DNA from: Acidimicrobiia bacterium
GTDB taxonomy: Bacteria; Actinomycetota; Acidimicrobiia; Acidimicrobiales; Aldehydirespiratoraceae
DNA length: 64,000 nucleotides
Reading direction: 5' to 3'
Assembly (NCBI GenBank): GCA_022819505.1
Contig: JAJEHD010000019.1
Location: 186,001 to 250,000 of the forward strand
Shown: one piece after another, positions 24,501 to 32,964 of the stretch
Layout: every line of letters starts with the position of its first letter
Numbering within the stretch: position 1 is the first letter of the stretch
Translations under genes and position numbers: made by a program
Notes under the pieces: model-generated
Told to the model about the DNA's origin: nothing
The model's database searches: none
What the model saw: only the letters and a program-made list of their open reading frames with translations

Positions 24501-25267
24501 TCACTCGCCGGAACGAGCATCTCGCAAAGGCCGACGGACAGCCCTGCGAGCATCCCGCCGTCGAGGATCATGGCGCTGCCGCTGATGTAGCGGCAGTCAT
24601 CGGACGCCAGGAAGTGCACCGCCGCGGCCACCTCGTCCATCTCACAGATGCGCCGCAGCGGGGTGAGGTGGTTGAACGCGGCGATCTCGGCCTCTGTGTC
24701 GGTCTCGTTGGCGATGTTCTCGGTGGCCACGGTGCCCGGCGCGATGTCGACGACCCTGATGCCGCGGTCGCCCAGTTCGATGGCCGCGGTGCGGGTCACG
24801 GCGCTCTGACCGGCCTTGGACACGCTGTAGGGGCCGTAGCCGGGCAAGGCGATGTGGGCTGCCAGCGACGAGATGTTGATGATCACGCCGCCGTCGTTCA
24901 TCAGCGGCGCGCCGTGCTTGATGCAGTGCAGCGTCCCCAGCACGTTGACTTCCAGGTTGCGTCTGAAGGCGCCGCTGTCGCCTGTCTCGACAGGGCTGTC
25001 CATGTCCCAGATGCCTGCGTTGTTGACCAGCACATCGATCGGTCCCAGCCGGTCGCGCACCTGGCTCATCAGCACCCTGACCTGCCCCTCGTCGCTCACG
25101 TCGGCCCGGATGAAGAGGGCTCCGAGCTGCTCGGCCAGCTCGGAGTTGTCCGAGCGGGTGCAGAAGGCCACCCGGGCCTCCGCGGCCAGCATGCGCTTGA
25201 CGGTGGCGAGGCCGATCCCGCTTCCACCCCCGGTGACCACCACTGCCTTGTCCTTCACCGAGAACAT
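24497..25267 (-). CDS. SDR family oxidoreductase (TetR operon, regulon A)
   Basis: This 256-residue classical SDR has TGGGSGIG near residue 13, NNAGIWDMD near 85, NISSLAAH and the catalytic YSVSK near 149. It lies 52 bases after the TetR gene and overlaps the E2 gene by four bases, so it is part of the regulator-dehydrogenase operon. ATG 25267 is taken because MFSVKDKAVVVTGG matches normal SDR starts; the frame to 25315 adds a non-conserved leader. It could supply the diketone or ketoacid used by the E1/E2 complex, which is inference. Confidence 0.88.
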   Translation of the reverse strand: MFSVKDKAVVVTGGGSGIGLATVKRMLAAEARVAFCTRSDNSELAEQLGALFIRADVSDEGQVRVLMSQVRDRLGPIDVLVNNAGIWDMDSPVETGDSGAFRRNLEVNVLGTLHCIKHGAPLMNDGGVIINISSLAAHIALPGYGPYSVSKAGQSAVTRTAAIELGDRGIRVVDIAPGTVATENIANETDTEAEIAAFNHLTPLRRICEMDEVAAAVHFLASDDCRYISGSAMILDGGMLAGLSVGLCEMLVPASE

Positions 25268-25319
25268 CGCCTGCCGGCCGTCCGAGCGATCAAGGCTGGA
25301 CCCGGACGCGCGCACGCAC

Positions 25320-25913
25320 CTAGGTCCCCACGCCCTGCAGGAACAGGTCGACGGCCAGTTCTGGAATGTCGTAGAGCTCGATGGCCGAATCGGGCATCCA
25401 CCGTTCGAAGATCAAGCCATTGAACAGGCTGCGCAGGACGCGGGTCAACTCGGCGGCCGACCGGTCGGCCCGGATCTCGCCCGCCGACTGACCCCGCGAG
25501 ATGACGACCTCCAGGGCCTCATCGGACGGGTCGACGTCCGGCAGGAGCGCGGCCACCTCATCACGGTTTGGCCTGAGCGTCTCCCGGTACACGACTCGGG
25601 CGAACTCCTCGATCTCTGCGGACACCTTCAGATCAGTTCGCAGGATCGTCAACAGTTGCTCGCGGATGGTCGCATCGGCGGGGGGCGGTTCGAGAGTGTT
25701 GACGATGCGTGCGAACCAGGCCGCCACCGCCTCGCGGAAGACCTCGTGCTTCGATTCGAAGTAGTTGTAGATGGTGCCCTTGCCGAGTCCCGCGGCTATG
25801 GAGATGTCGTCGACCCTGGCCCCGTCGAAGCCCTTGGCTGCGAACTCGGCGGTGGCGGCCTCCAGCAGTCTGCGCCGGTGCACGGCCCTGGTCGCCTCGG
25901 TTACTCGCGGCAT
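25320..25913 (-). CDS. TetR-family transcriptional regulator of regulon A
   Basis: This 197-residue protein has a TetR N-terminal domain: LLEAATAEFAAKGFDGARVDDISIAAGLGKGTIYNYFESK around residues 16-55 with the helix-turn-helix at its end, followed by a helical ligand-binding domain. ATG 25913 is taken because the frame beyond it runs through the operator. A promoter on the minus strand (TTGACC 25948-25943, 17 bases, CATAAT 25925-25920) puts transcription start at the ATG, so the mRNA is probably leaderless. Operator A4 lies inside this promoter, so autorepression is expected. The inducer is likely a pathway substrate or CoA thioester. Confidence 0.9.
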   Translation of the reverse strand: MPRVTEATRAVHRRRLLEAATAEFAAKGFDGARVDDISIAAGLGKGTIYNYFESKHEVFREAVAAWFARIVNTLEPPPADATIREQLLTILRTDLKVSAEIEEFARVVYRETLRPNRDEVAALLPDVDPSDEALEVVISRGQSAGEIRADRSAAELTRVLRSLFNGLIFERWMPDSAIELYDIPELAVDLFLQGVGT

Positions 25914-25918
25914 CCCAC

Positions 25919-25948
25919 TATTATGGGTCAAGACCCACTTTCGGTCAA
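25919..25948 (-). promoter_or_regulatory. TetR-A promoter with operator A4
   Basis: TATTATGGGTC (25919-25929), AA, GACCCACTTTC (25932-25942) contains the conserved core TGGGTC-N2-GACCCA but has a degenerate right flank. It sits between TTGACC (25948-25943) and CATAAT (25925-25920) on the minus strand, blocking the promoter of the TetR - SDR - E2 - E1 operon. Confidence 0.8.
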
Positions 25949-25979
25949 CGAGTGGGCGGATCCCGCAATGCGGCGGGCG

Positions 25980-26175
25980 CTATTCCAGCCCTTCCTCAAC
26001 CATCGTCCAGCCCTGTTCCCTCTCCTCCGGGGTACCGAGAATGTCAACAGCAATCTCGTCCGCGCCGGCAGCCGCGTACCGGGACAGTTCGGCCCTCACG
26101 TCGTCTGGGCTACCGACGGCCACTAGGTCCATCATGTCGACGATGCCCTCCCGTTCCACCATCGCCCGGTAGGCC
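25980..26175 (-). pseudogene. Remnant of an LLM-class oxidoreductase (C-terminal end only)
   Basis: About 65 codons match the last part of the LLM genes at 10109 and 51916: YRAMVEREGIVDMMDLVAVG, then DVRAELSRYAAAGADEIAVD and GTPEEREQGW...EEGLE. The match ends near 26175, immediately before the stop codon of the second TetR gene. The N-terminal three quarters, including the cofactor-binding region, is absent. The short frame has no start signal, so this is a gene fragment. It sits exactly between regulons A and B, suggesting a past insertion, deletion or recombination junction. Confidence 0.82.
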
Positions 26176-26180
26176 TTTCG

Positions 26181-26846
26181 TCAAGCCGGCAGGGGCTCGG
26201 TTCTCAGCGCAAGCTGCGCCGCGATACGGAGGCCCTCCTGACGGATGCCGTGCAGGTCGTCGTGGTTGCGGAGCAAGGCACTGATCACGAAGGATGAAAG
26301 TTGGTCGGCGACTTCGTCCGGCTCTGCTCCGGGACCGCGGTTCATGTCCGCGACGACCCCCTCGATAAGCCACGCCACCACGCGATTGGCGAAGGACGGC
26401 TTGACGTCGCTGAGTCGGTCATCGGCAAGCGCCGCTTCGATCAACTGTTCCTGGAGGCTGATGATCTTGTCCCACAGCTCGCGTCCTGCCTCGAAGGCCG
26501 GATCACTCAGGGCTGTGGGCGAGATGGCGCCGGTCACGTCGAACGGTGCATTGACAATCTGCCGAACGTCCACATAGAGCGCAGCAAACAGGCGAGCAAT
26601 GGGATCGGCGTCGGTGGAGGCCGCGAGTTGGAGCACTCGCAACGACGGCTCGAAGGCTCGGCGCTGGAGTTCCATCATGATCGCCGCCTTCGACTCGAAG
26701 TGAGTGAAGAGCGACGGTTGCTTGATCCCTACCTTCTGGGCGATGTCCCGCGTTGCGGTGCCGTGATACCCGTTGTCCGCGAAGAGCTCAGCGGCGACAA
26801 GCAGGATCGAGTCGCGGGTACGGATGCCCTTGCCGTGCTTCGCCAT
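26181..26846 (-). CDS. TetR-family transcriptional regulator of regulon B
   Basis: This 221-residue TetR protein has RDSILLVAAELFADNGYHGTATRDIAQKVGIKQPSLFTHFESKAAIM over residues 11-57, with the helix-turn-helix in GIKQPSLFTHF. The C-terminal domain is unrelated in sequence to that of the regulon A TetR. It is divergent from the first regulon B operon. One CTATCGATCGATAG-type palindrome (26912-26925, one mismatch) lies 65-80 bases before its start, and two perfect copies lie in the divergent promoter. It is therefore the probable repressor of B and of itself. Confidence 0.9.
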   Translation of the reverse strand: MAKHGKGIRTRDSILLVAAELFADNGYHGTATRDIAQKVGIKQPSLFTHFESKAAIMMELQRRAFEPSLRVLQLAASTDADPIARLFAALYVDVRQIVNAPFDVTGAISPTALSDPAFEAGRELWDKIISLQEQLIEAALADDRLSDVKPSFANRVVAWLIEGVVADMNRGPGAEPDEVADQLSSFVISALLRNHDDLHGIRQEGLRIAAQLALRTEPLPA

Positions 26847-26910
26847 CGTGCGGTCGTTACCTCGTTAATGCCGGGGGTGCGTCTTGCGGTCGGTTACCTG
26901 ATCCCGAGAT

Positions 26911-26926
26911 CCTATTGATCGATAGG
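26911..26926 (-). promoter_or_regulatory. Operator B1 before the TetR-B gene
   Basis: CCTATTGATCGATAGG is a 16-base palindrome with one mismatch, matching the CTATCGATCGATAG core of the B operators. On the minus strand a weak TAGGAT -10 candidate overlaps it, with no good -35 box. It probably mediates autoregulation. Confidence 0.7.
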
Positions 26927-26968
26927 AAATGTCTGACGGCGAGACTGCACTCTGCAAGCCTCATCCCA

Positions 26969-27009
26969 TTGACCTATCGATCGATAGCAAATATACTATC
27001 GATCGATAG
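26969..27009 (+). promoter_or_regulatory. Regulon B promoter cassette 1 (two operators)
   Basis: TTGACC (26969-26974), a 17-base spacer and TATACT (26992-26997) give a near-consensus promoter. Two perfect CTATCGATCGATAG palindromes occupy 26974-26987 (the spacer) and 26996-27009 (the -10 and start), 22 bases apart. AGGAG at 27008-27012 follows for the SDR start at 27019, so the untranslated leader is only about 15 bases. A near-identical cassette is at 35963. Confidence 0.9.
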
Positions 27010-27018
27010 GAGCATGGT

Positions 27019-27780
27019 ATGGGTCGGCTCGCTGGGAAGACTGCAATCATCACTGGCGGGGCCGGTGGGATTGGACGGGCTGCAGCGGGACTGTTCGTCC
27101 GTGAGGGCGCTCGAGTGGTCGTGGCCGACCTTGAACCGACAGAGGTAGACGAGGTTGTCTCGATGCTCGGACCCGAGCACGCCGCTGGATTTGTCGGTGA
27201 CGTGACCGTCCCGTCGGACAACGAAGCAATGGTGTCCGCCGCCGTCGACCGGTTCGGATCGCTCGATGTATTCGTCGCCAACGCAGGCATCGAGGGGCCC
27301 GTCGCCGCCATCGCCGAGACGGATCCGGGCGAGTTCGACCGGGTCATGGCCGTCAACGTCAGAGGCGTGTTCCTGGGCTTGCGGGCAGCGATGCCGGCCA
27401 TGGCAGCCAGCGGCGGCAGCATCATCATCACCTCATCGGGAGCCGGCGTCCGGGGAGTGCCCGGCCTTGCGGCCTACACGGCGAGCAAGGCCGCGCTGAT
27501 CGGGCTGATGAGGACTGCGGCGCTCGAGGGCGCGCCCTCGGACATCCGGGTCAATAGCATCCACCCGTCTGCGGTGGAGACCGACATGATGCGCCGGGTC
27601 GAGCGCGGCTTCAGCCCCTCCGACGCCGCGACCGTGAAGGAGCGCGTCATCGAGGATCTGCCCTTCCGCCGGTACGGCACTCCAGCGGAGATCGCGGAGG
27701 TCATGGTGTTCCTCGCGAGCGACGCCGCCAGTTGGGTGAGCGGCTCGGTCCAGATGGTCGATGGCGCCGAGACCGCATGA
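27019..27780 (+). CDS. SDR family oxidoreductase, first gene of regulon B
   Basis: This 253-residue SDR has TGGAGGIG near residue 13, the Asp of VVVADLEP near 37, NAGIEGP near 90, TSSGAGVRG and the catalytic YTASK near 155. It is first behind promoter cassette 1 with AGGAG six bases before the ATG. It is followed by a second SDR after 16 bases. Two consecutive SDRs suggest two alcohol-oxidation steps or a heteromeric pair. Confidence 0.9.
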   Translation: MGRLAGKTAIITGGAGGIGRAAAGLFVREGARVVVADLEPTEVDEVVSMLGPEHAAGFVGDVTVPSDNEAMVSAAVDRFGSLDVFVANAGIEGPVAAIAETDPGEFDRVMAVNVRGVFLGLRAAMPAMAASGGSIIITSSGAGVRGVPGLAAYTASKAALIGLMRTAALEGAPSDIRVNSIHPSAVETDMMRRVERGFSPSDAATVKERVIEDLPFRRYGTPAEIAEVMVFLASDAASWVSGSVQMVDGAETA

Positions 27781-27796
27781 CACGAGGCGTGATCTG

Positions 27797-28573
27797 ATGA
27801 GGCTTGAGGGAAGGGTCGCGTTCGTTACCGGAGCGGCATCGGGTATCGGAGCCGCCATCGCCAAGCGCTTCGCCGGTGAGGGAGCAACCGTCGCAGGCTT
27901 CGACCTGAGCGATTCCGGCAACGCCGACTGGGAGACGGCCTGTGCCATGAAACCCGGCAGCAACCTGTACTCCGGCAGCGTGGTCGATCAGAGGGCAGTC
28001 GAGGCCGCAGTGGCCGCGACGACCGACAACTTCGGCGGGATCGACATTCTGGTCAACTGCGCAGGATTCTCGATCGTCGGCACAGTGCACGAGACCTCCG
28101 TGGAGGACTGGAACGCCCAGATAGACGTCAACCTCAATGGCACGTTCTTGACGTCACGCGCTGCCTTGCCGTCGATGCTGGGGCGCGACGGGGCGAACAT
28201 CGTGAACATCGCCAGCGCGCTGGGTCTCGAAGGTCAGGATCTCTGCGCCGCCTACAACGCCGCCAAGGGCGCCGTTGTGGTACTCACCAAGAACATGGCG
28301 ATCGACTACGGCCCCCGAGGGATCCGAGTGAACGCAGTATGCCCCGGCTACGTCCTGACGCCCGGAATCGACATGGTCATGGGGACAGAGTTGGAGGATG
28401 CCATCACCGCGGCGCATCAGCTCAAGCGGATGGGCAGACCCGACGAGATCGCTGCGGCCGTGGCCTTCCTGGCGTCGGACGACGCTTCGTTCGTCACGGG
28501 CATCGCCATGCCCGTCGACGGTGGGTACACCGCCGGCAAGCACTTCGGCGCCGCCGCGTTCTTCGATCCATGA
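27797..28573 (+). CDS. SDR family oxidoreductase, second gene of regulon B
   Basis: This 258-residue SDR has TGAASGIG near residue 12, VNCAGFS in place of NNAG near 87, NIASALG and the catalytic YNAAK near 152. NCAG is a known minor variant. The start is ATG 27797; the frame to 27761 overlaps the previous gene without a ribosome site. Its stop overlaps the CoA ligase ATG (ATGA). The C-terminal tail GGYTAGKHFGAAAFFDP is longer than normal. Confidence 0.89.
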   Translation: MRLEGRVAFVTGAASGIGAAIAKRFAGEGATVAGFDLSDSGNADWETACAMKPGSNLYSGSVVDQRAVEAAVAATTDNFGGIDILVNCAGFSIVGTVHETSVEDWNAQIDVNLNGTFLTSRAALPSMLGRDGANIVNIASALGLEGQDLCAAYNAAKGAVVVLTKNMAIDYGPRGIRVNAVCPGYVLTPGIDMVMGTELEDAITAAHQLKRMGRPDEIAAAVAFLASDDASFVTGIAMPVDGGYTAGKHFGAAAFFDP

Positions 28574-30114
28574 GCATCGTCACCGCCGACGGCCCCGCGA
28601 CCGTGCCGGACATGACGCTGGACCGGGTCGTCGACTTCTGGGCGGAAGTCAGGCCCGGCGCCGACTGTCTCATCGACGCCCACCGAACCTGGTCCTACGG
28701 AGATGCTGCCGGTGTGACCGGCGCAGTCGCGGCCCGCCTCGCGTCGAGCGGGATCGTTCCCGGTGACCGGGTGTGCGTGATGACCCGGCCGGGCGCCAGC
28801 TTCGCCTTCTCGTTGCTGGGCACGCTTCGCGCCGGCGCGATCTGGGTCGGACTCAACCCGAAGTACACGCCCCGAGAGATCGACCACGTCCTTGACGATG
28901 CGCAGCCCCGCTTGCTGCTGATCGAGCCCGCCGTCTCAGCCTCGTCGGGCGCTCGACACGCGGCTGAGACTGCCGCGGCACGAGGGATCGAGGTCGCATC
29001 TCTGGATGCCTTCGTCGCCGACGCCCTGCACGCCTCACCGGTTCGGCACGAAGTGCTCTCGCCCGACACCGACGCGTTCATGGTGTACACATCGGGCACC
29101 ACGGGCGCACCCAAGGGTGCCATCATCAGCCACCGGGCCCCGCTGGTGGTCGGCACCGAGATGCATCGCCACCTCGGTGTCGGTGCGCCGCGAGTGCTCA
29201 ACAACTTCCCCTGCAACCACATCGGCGGGGTGAGCGAGATCACCCTCTCGACGCTCATCGCCGGGGGAGCAGTCGTGTTCCAGCCTCGATTCGACCCCCG
29301 AGAATCGTTCGAGCTGATCGCCCGTCATCAGGTCTCGCTGCTGATCCAGATTCCCACGATGCTCCGGCTCGCAATGGACGACCCGGCGCTGGGTTCCGCC
29401 GACCTCTCGTCGATCGAGGTCATCGCGTTCGGCGGCTCCGCCCCCACCACCGACCTTATTGCCGCGCTGCGCTCAGTGTGCCCGAGACTGTCCAACACCT
29501 ACGGCATGACCGAGACAGCCGGCGGCATGACCTGGACCGACCTCGACGCCGATGACGAGACCCAGGCCAGCACGGTGGGGCGACCGCCGGAGCGATTCGA
29601 GATGCGAATCGCCGGCGACGCCGGACACGAAGTCCAGTCCGGGGTGGTCGGGGAGGTCCAGTTCCGGGGCGACTACCTCTTCAGCGAGTACTGGGGACGA
29701 GCCGATGCGACCGCAGCAGCCTTCACATCACACGGCTGGCTCCGTACCGGCGACCTCGGTTACCTCGACGAGAACGGCGCCCTGGTCCTGACTGGTCGCC
29801 GCAGCCAGATGTACAAGTCGGGCGGCTACAACGTCTACCCCCTTGAGATCGAGCAGTGGTTGACGAGCCATGACTCGATCGTCGAGGCGATCGTGGTCGG
29901 AGTGGCTGACGACACCTTCGGAGAGGTCGGCTCCGCCTACGTCCAGTTCGCCGCAGGCAGCGCGTTGTCTGGCCGTGAACTCAAGGAGTTCTGCGCAATC
30001 GCGCTAGCGAACTACAAGATCCCGAAGCGGTTCGAACCGATCCACGAGTGGCCGACGCTTCCCAATGGCAAGATCGATCGAGCCGCACTGGCGAACGCCG
30101 CGACAACGGCATGA
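28570..30114 (+). CDS. AMP-forming acyl-CoA synthetase 1 (regulon B)
   Basis: This 514-residue member of the adenylate-forming superfamily has the P-loop YTSGTTGAPKG near residue 175, YGMTETAGG near 312, the hinge TGDLGYLDENG near 392 and the C-terminal lysine in PNGKID near residue 500. It activates a carboxylic acid to its CoA thioester with ATP. It is coupled to both neighbours by ATGA overlaps. A paralogue follows directly. Substrate-pocket residues cannot be interpreted by eye. Confidence 0.92.
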   Translation: MSIVTADGPATVPDMTLDRVVDFWAEVRPGADCLIDAHRTWSYGDAAGVTGAVAARLASSGIVPGDRVCVMTRPGASFAFSLLGTLRAGAIWVGLNPKYTPREIDHVLDDAQPRLLLIEPAVSASSGARHAAETAAARGIEVASLDAFVADALHASPVRHEVLSPDTDAFMVYTSGTTGAPKGAIISHRAPLVVGTEMHRHLGVGAPRVLNNFPCNHIGGVSEITLSTLIAGGAVVFQPRFDPRESFELIARHQVSLLIQIPTMLRLAMDDPALGSADLSSIEVIAFGGSAPTTDLIAALRSVCPRLSNTYGMTETAGGMTWTDLDADDETQASTVGRPPERFEMRIAGDAGHEVQSGVVGEVQFRGDYLFSEYWGRADATAAAFTSHGWLRTGDLGYLDENGALVLTGRRSQMYKSGGYNVYPLEIEQWLTSHDSIVEAIVVGVADDTFGEVGSAYVQFAAGSALSGRELKEFCAIALANYKIPKRFEPIHEWPTLPNGKIDRAALANAATTA

Positions 30115-31697
30115 GCTCACCTGACCGCATCGGCGATGTCCTCGCGTGCTGGGCGGGCAAGACCCCGGACGCGACCGCCGTCGTCTGCGGCCGCCGGCGC
30201 GTCGACTACCACGGGTTGCACTGCCTCGTCGACGAATACGCCAAGGCCCTGATCGCCACGGGCATCGAGCGCGGTGATCGTGTCGCAGTGCTGACCACGA
30301 CCCGGCTCGAAGCCTTCGGGATCTTCTACGCGCTGTGCCGCCTCGGCGCGGCTTGGGTCGGCCTCAACCCGCGACACCGGCATGAAGAACTCGCCTACGT
30401 CGTCGAGGACAGCCAACCCTCGGTGCTGCTCGGAATGCACGGGTTCGAGGATCGCGTCTACTCGTCCGATCTCGCCGACCTCGCCGCCCGACCATGGATT
30501 CGCGAGGCGGTAGCCATGACCGGCGAGATCGAAGGCTTCGCCACTTGGGCGGCGTTCCTGGCTCGCGCCGAGCAGGTGAGCGATGACGTCCTGGCCGACC
30601 AGCAGCGGGCGGTGGACGGTGAGGACGCCGCGTGCGTCGTGTACACGTCCGGATCGACCGGGAAACCCAAGGGCGCGATGCTGCCCCAGCGGGGACTGCT
30701 CGCGGTCCAGCAGGCGATGACCGCCTGGTACCCGATCGAGGACTTCTGCGCGATCGTCAACTTCCCGATGGACCACGTAGGCGGGTTGACCGACATCGCC
30801 CTCCTGAGCTTGGTCCAGGGCGGCACGGTGGTGCTGATGGAGCGACACGACACGGAGCGGTCACTGGAGCTGATGGAGCGAGAAGGCGCCACCTTCATGT
30901 TCCAGACCGTCGGCCAGTGTCTCGACTACGTCAACAGCGACGGCTTTGGCGACCGGAACCTGTCGAGCCTCCAGTACATCCTCTGGGGCGGCGAGCCGAT
31001 CCCCGCCGAGTTGGTCGAGCGCTGGCGAAGCGTCACTGACAATCAGGCTGCGGGCTACGGCCTCACCGAATCCTGCGGCGCCATGACCGTGACCCCGCCC
31101 GGCACCCACCCGAGTGCCGTCGCAGGACTGATCGGTCAACCACTCCCCGGCGTCGAGGTCCGACTGGTCGACGACCGCAGCCAGGTGGTGGAACTGGGTC
31201 AGACCGGCGAGATCGTTATGAGAGGTCCGACCACGATGCTCGGCTACCTCAACCGGCCCGACGCCTCCGCGGAGGCCATCGACGCCGAGGGCTGGCTCCG
31301 CACCGGCGACCTCGCTGTGGAGCAGCCCGACGGCAACCTGGCATTCGTGGGGCGCCGCAAGGAGATGTTCAAGACGGGCGGCTACAGCGTCTGTCCCCGC
31401 GAGATCGAGACGGTCCTTGAGGACCATCCCGGCGTCGACCTGGCCGCGGTCGTGGCCGCGCCCCATCCCCGCTTCGGGGAGGCGGGCTGCGCCTTCGTGT
31501 CGCCCACGCCCGACGGCGTTGCCGAGCCCGGCGAGCTTGAGGAACTATGCCGGGTACGGCTGGCCAACTACAAGGTCCCGAAGCGATTCGTCATCCGCTC
31601 CGACCTCCCGAAGCTGTCGAGCGGCAAGGTTGACAAGCGGCAGCTGGCTGGGGAGATTTGCAACCTGTTCGCAGACCCGCAGGAGTTGAGTCCATGA
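30111..31697 (+). CDS. AMP-forming acyl-CoA synthetase 2 (regulon B)
   Basis: This 528-residue adenylate-forming ligase has YTSGSTGKPKG near residue 177, YGLTESCGAM near 320, RTGDLAVEQPDG near 400 and SSGKVDKRQ at the end. It shares NFP(C/M)(N/D)H(I/V)GG with its neighbour, so the two are probably tandem duplicates that diverged. Possible roles are activation of two acids produced from one substrate, or of substrate and product. ATGA overlaps join it to the ligase before and the MaoC gene after. Confidence 0.92.
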   Translation: MSSPDRIGDVLACWAGKTPDATAVVCGRRRVDYHGLHCLVDEYAKALIATGIERGDRVAVLTTTRLEAFGIFYALCRLGAAWVGLNPRHRHEELAYVVEDSQPSVLLGMHGFEDRVYSSDLADLAARPWIREAVAMTGEIEGFATWAAFLARAEQVSDDVLADQQRAVDGEDAACVVYTSGSTGKPKGAMLPQRGLLAVQQAMTAWYPIEDFCAIVNFPMDHVGGLTDIALLSLVQGGTVVLMERHDTERSLELMEREGATFMFQTVGQCLDYVNSDGFGDRNLSSLQYILWGGEPIPAELVERWRSVTDNQAAGYGLTESCGAMTVTPPGTHPSAVAGLIGQPLPGVEVRLVDDRSQVVELGQTGEIVMRGPTTMLGYLNRPDASAEAIDAEGWLRTGDLAVEQPDGNLAFVGRRKEMFKTGGYSVCPREIETVLEDHPGVDLAAVVAAPHPRFGEAGCAFVSPTPDGVAEPGELEELCRVRLANYKVPKRFVIRSDLPKLSSGKVDKRQLAGEICNLFADPQELSP

Positions 31698-32188
31698 GCA
31701 CCGACGCAACGATCGCCGAGCTCCGATCCCGCATCGGCACTGAGATCGGAGTGACCGACTGGTTCGCCGTGAGCCAGCGAGACGCCGACATCTACGCCGC
31801 GCTCACTGACGACTGGGACTACATGCACAACGCCCCAGCGTGGGCAGCAGACGGCCCATGGGGCGGCACCATCGCTCACGGCATGTACGTCTTGTCGCTC
31901 ATCCCGTCGTTCCTGAAGCAGACGACCAACTTGCCCATCGTGAGCGACAGCGACGCCGACGGCTTCGCGCTGAACTACGGCTTCGACCGCGTCCGGTTCG
32001 TCGCCCCGCTTCGAATCGGACAGCGGGCCCGAGCCCACATAAGGATCCTCGATGTCATCGAGCGCAGCCCTGGAGAGCACCTCCTCAAGACCGAATGCTC
32101 CGTCTATTCCGACGCTGACCTTGAGAGGCCGGTCATGGTCGCCGAGAACCTCGCCTACCTGACGTTCGACCCCACCGGAGAGACCTGA
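31694..32188 (+). CDS. MaoC-like dehydratase/hydratase (regulon B)
   Basis: This 164-residue single hot-dog domain has the motif DDWDYMHNAPAWAADGPWGGTIAHGMY around residue 37. It matches the regulon A MaoC closely, including ALTDDWD and LNYGF(D/N)(R/K)VRFVAP. It is predicted to hydrate an enoyl-CoA. It is coupled to the CoA ligase (ATGA) and to the next gene (TGATG). Confidence 0.88.
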   Translation: MSTDATIAELRSRIGTEIGVTDWFAVSQRDADIYAALTDDWDYMHNAPAWAADGPWGGTIAHGMYVLSLIPSFLKQTTNLPIVSDSDADGFALNYGFDRVRFVAPLRIGQRARAHIRILDVIERSPGEHLLKTECSVYSDADLERPVMVAENLAYLTFDPTGET

Positions 32189-32964
32189 TGCCTGCCAGCA
32201 ACCGAATGGCCGATCTCAGCTGGGCCGATGTCGAGTCGCGGCTAGCTTCCGGCGCCGTCGTGCTCGTTCCCGTCGGCGCCCAGGAGGGTCACAGCACCCA
32301 CCTCCCCCTCGGAACCGACACGGTGATCGCCGAAGCGGTGTGCGACACCCTCGCCCAGCGTCTTGGCGGGCTCGTCACTCCTGCAGTGCCGTTCGGCTAC
32401 AAGTCGCAGATCCGTACCGGCGGGGGCCACCACTGGCCCGGCAACATCGGCCTGGACGGCGACCTGCTGATCCAGCTGGTCCGGCGGATCCTCAATGACC
32501 TCATCGCCAAGGGCGCAACCCGCATCGCGGTAGTGAACGCCCACCTCGAGAACAGCTGGTTCATAACCGAGGCCTGCAACCTCGCCGTCGCGGACCACCT
32601 CGACCGCAGTGACCTTCGCATCATGGCGGCCGACTGGTGGGCGATGCTCGACGGCGACGACATGGTGTCGGTGTTCGACCCGCCTCCGGACGACATCTCC
32701 TACGAGCACGCCGCGCTCGTCGAGACCTCCGTGATGCTGCACCTCGCTCCCGACGCCGTTGACATGACCAAGGCACCCAGGCACGAGTTCGTCCAGTTCC
32801 CGCCTTACGACATCTTCCCCCCACCGTCGGACTGGATCACCGAGAGCGGCGCGCTCGCGCCAGTCTTGAACGCCGATGCCGGCAAGGGACGGAGAATCAT
32901 CGAACTGGCCACGTCCAAGCTGGCTCGAGCCATGCAAGCCGAGTTTGGGGGGAGTAACCCATGA
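32188..32964 (+). CDS. Creatininase-family amidohydrolase (regulon B)
   Basis: This 258-residue protein has PVGAQEGHSTHLPLGTD near residue 28 (family metal site), NAHLEN near 120 in place of NGHGGN, and YEHAALVETS near 172. It aligns throughout with the regulon A copy at 14698: GYKSQ(L/I)RTGGG, FP(S/P)YD and W(V/I)(P/T)(A/E)SGAL are shared. Both lack the two glycines of the NGHGGN loop, so they form their own subgroup. Hydrolysis of a cyclic or linear amide is expected; the substrate is unknown. Confidence 0.83.
   Translation: MPASNRMADLSWADVESRLASGAVVLVPVGAQEGHSTHLPLGTDTVIAEAVCDTLAQRLGGLVTPAVPFGYKSQIRTGGGHHWPGNIGLDGDLLIQLVRRILNDLIAKGATRIAVVNAHLENSWFITEACNLAVADHLDRSDLRIMAADWWAMLDGDDMVSVFDPPPDDISYEHAALVETSVMLHLAPDAVDMTKAPRHEFVQFPPYDIFPPPSDWITESGALAPVLNADAGKGRRIIELATSKLARAMQAEFGGSNP

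Noticed and set aside
25980..26162. A 60-codon minus-strand frame as a real small gene
   Set aside because: It matches only the end of the LLM oxidoreductases, has no start signal and lacks the cofactor region, so it is annotated as a remnant.
26974..27009. CTATCGATCGATAG repeats as a recombination or origin element
   Set aside because: Their exact placement around a -35/-10 pair, the repeat of the arrangement at 35968 and the divergent TetR gene make operators the simpler reading.
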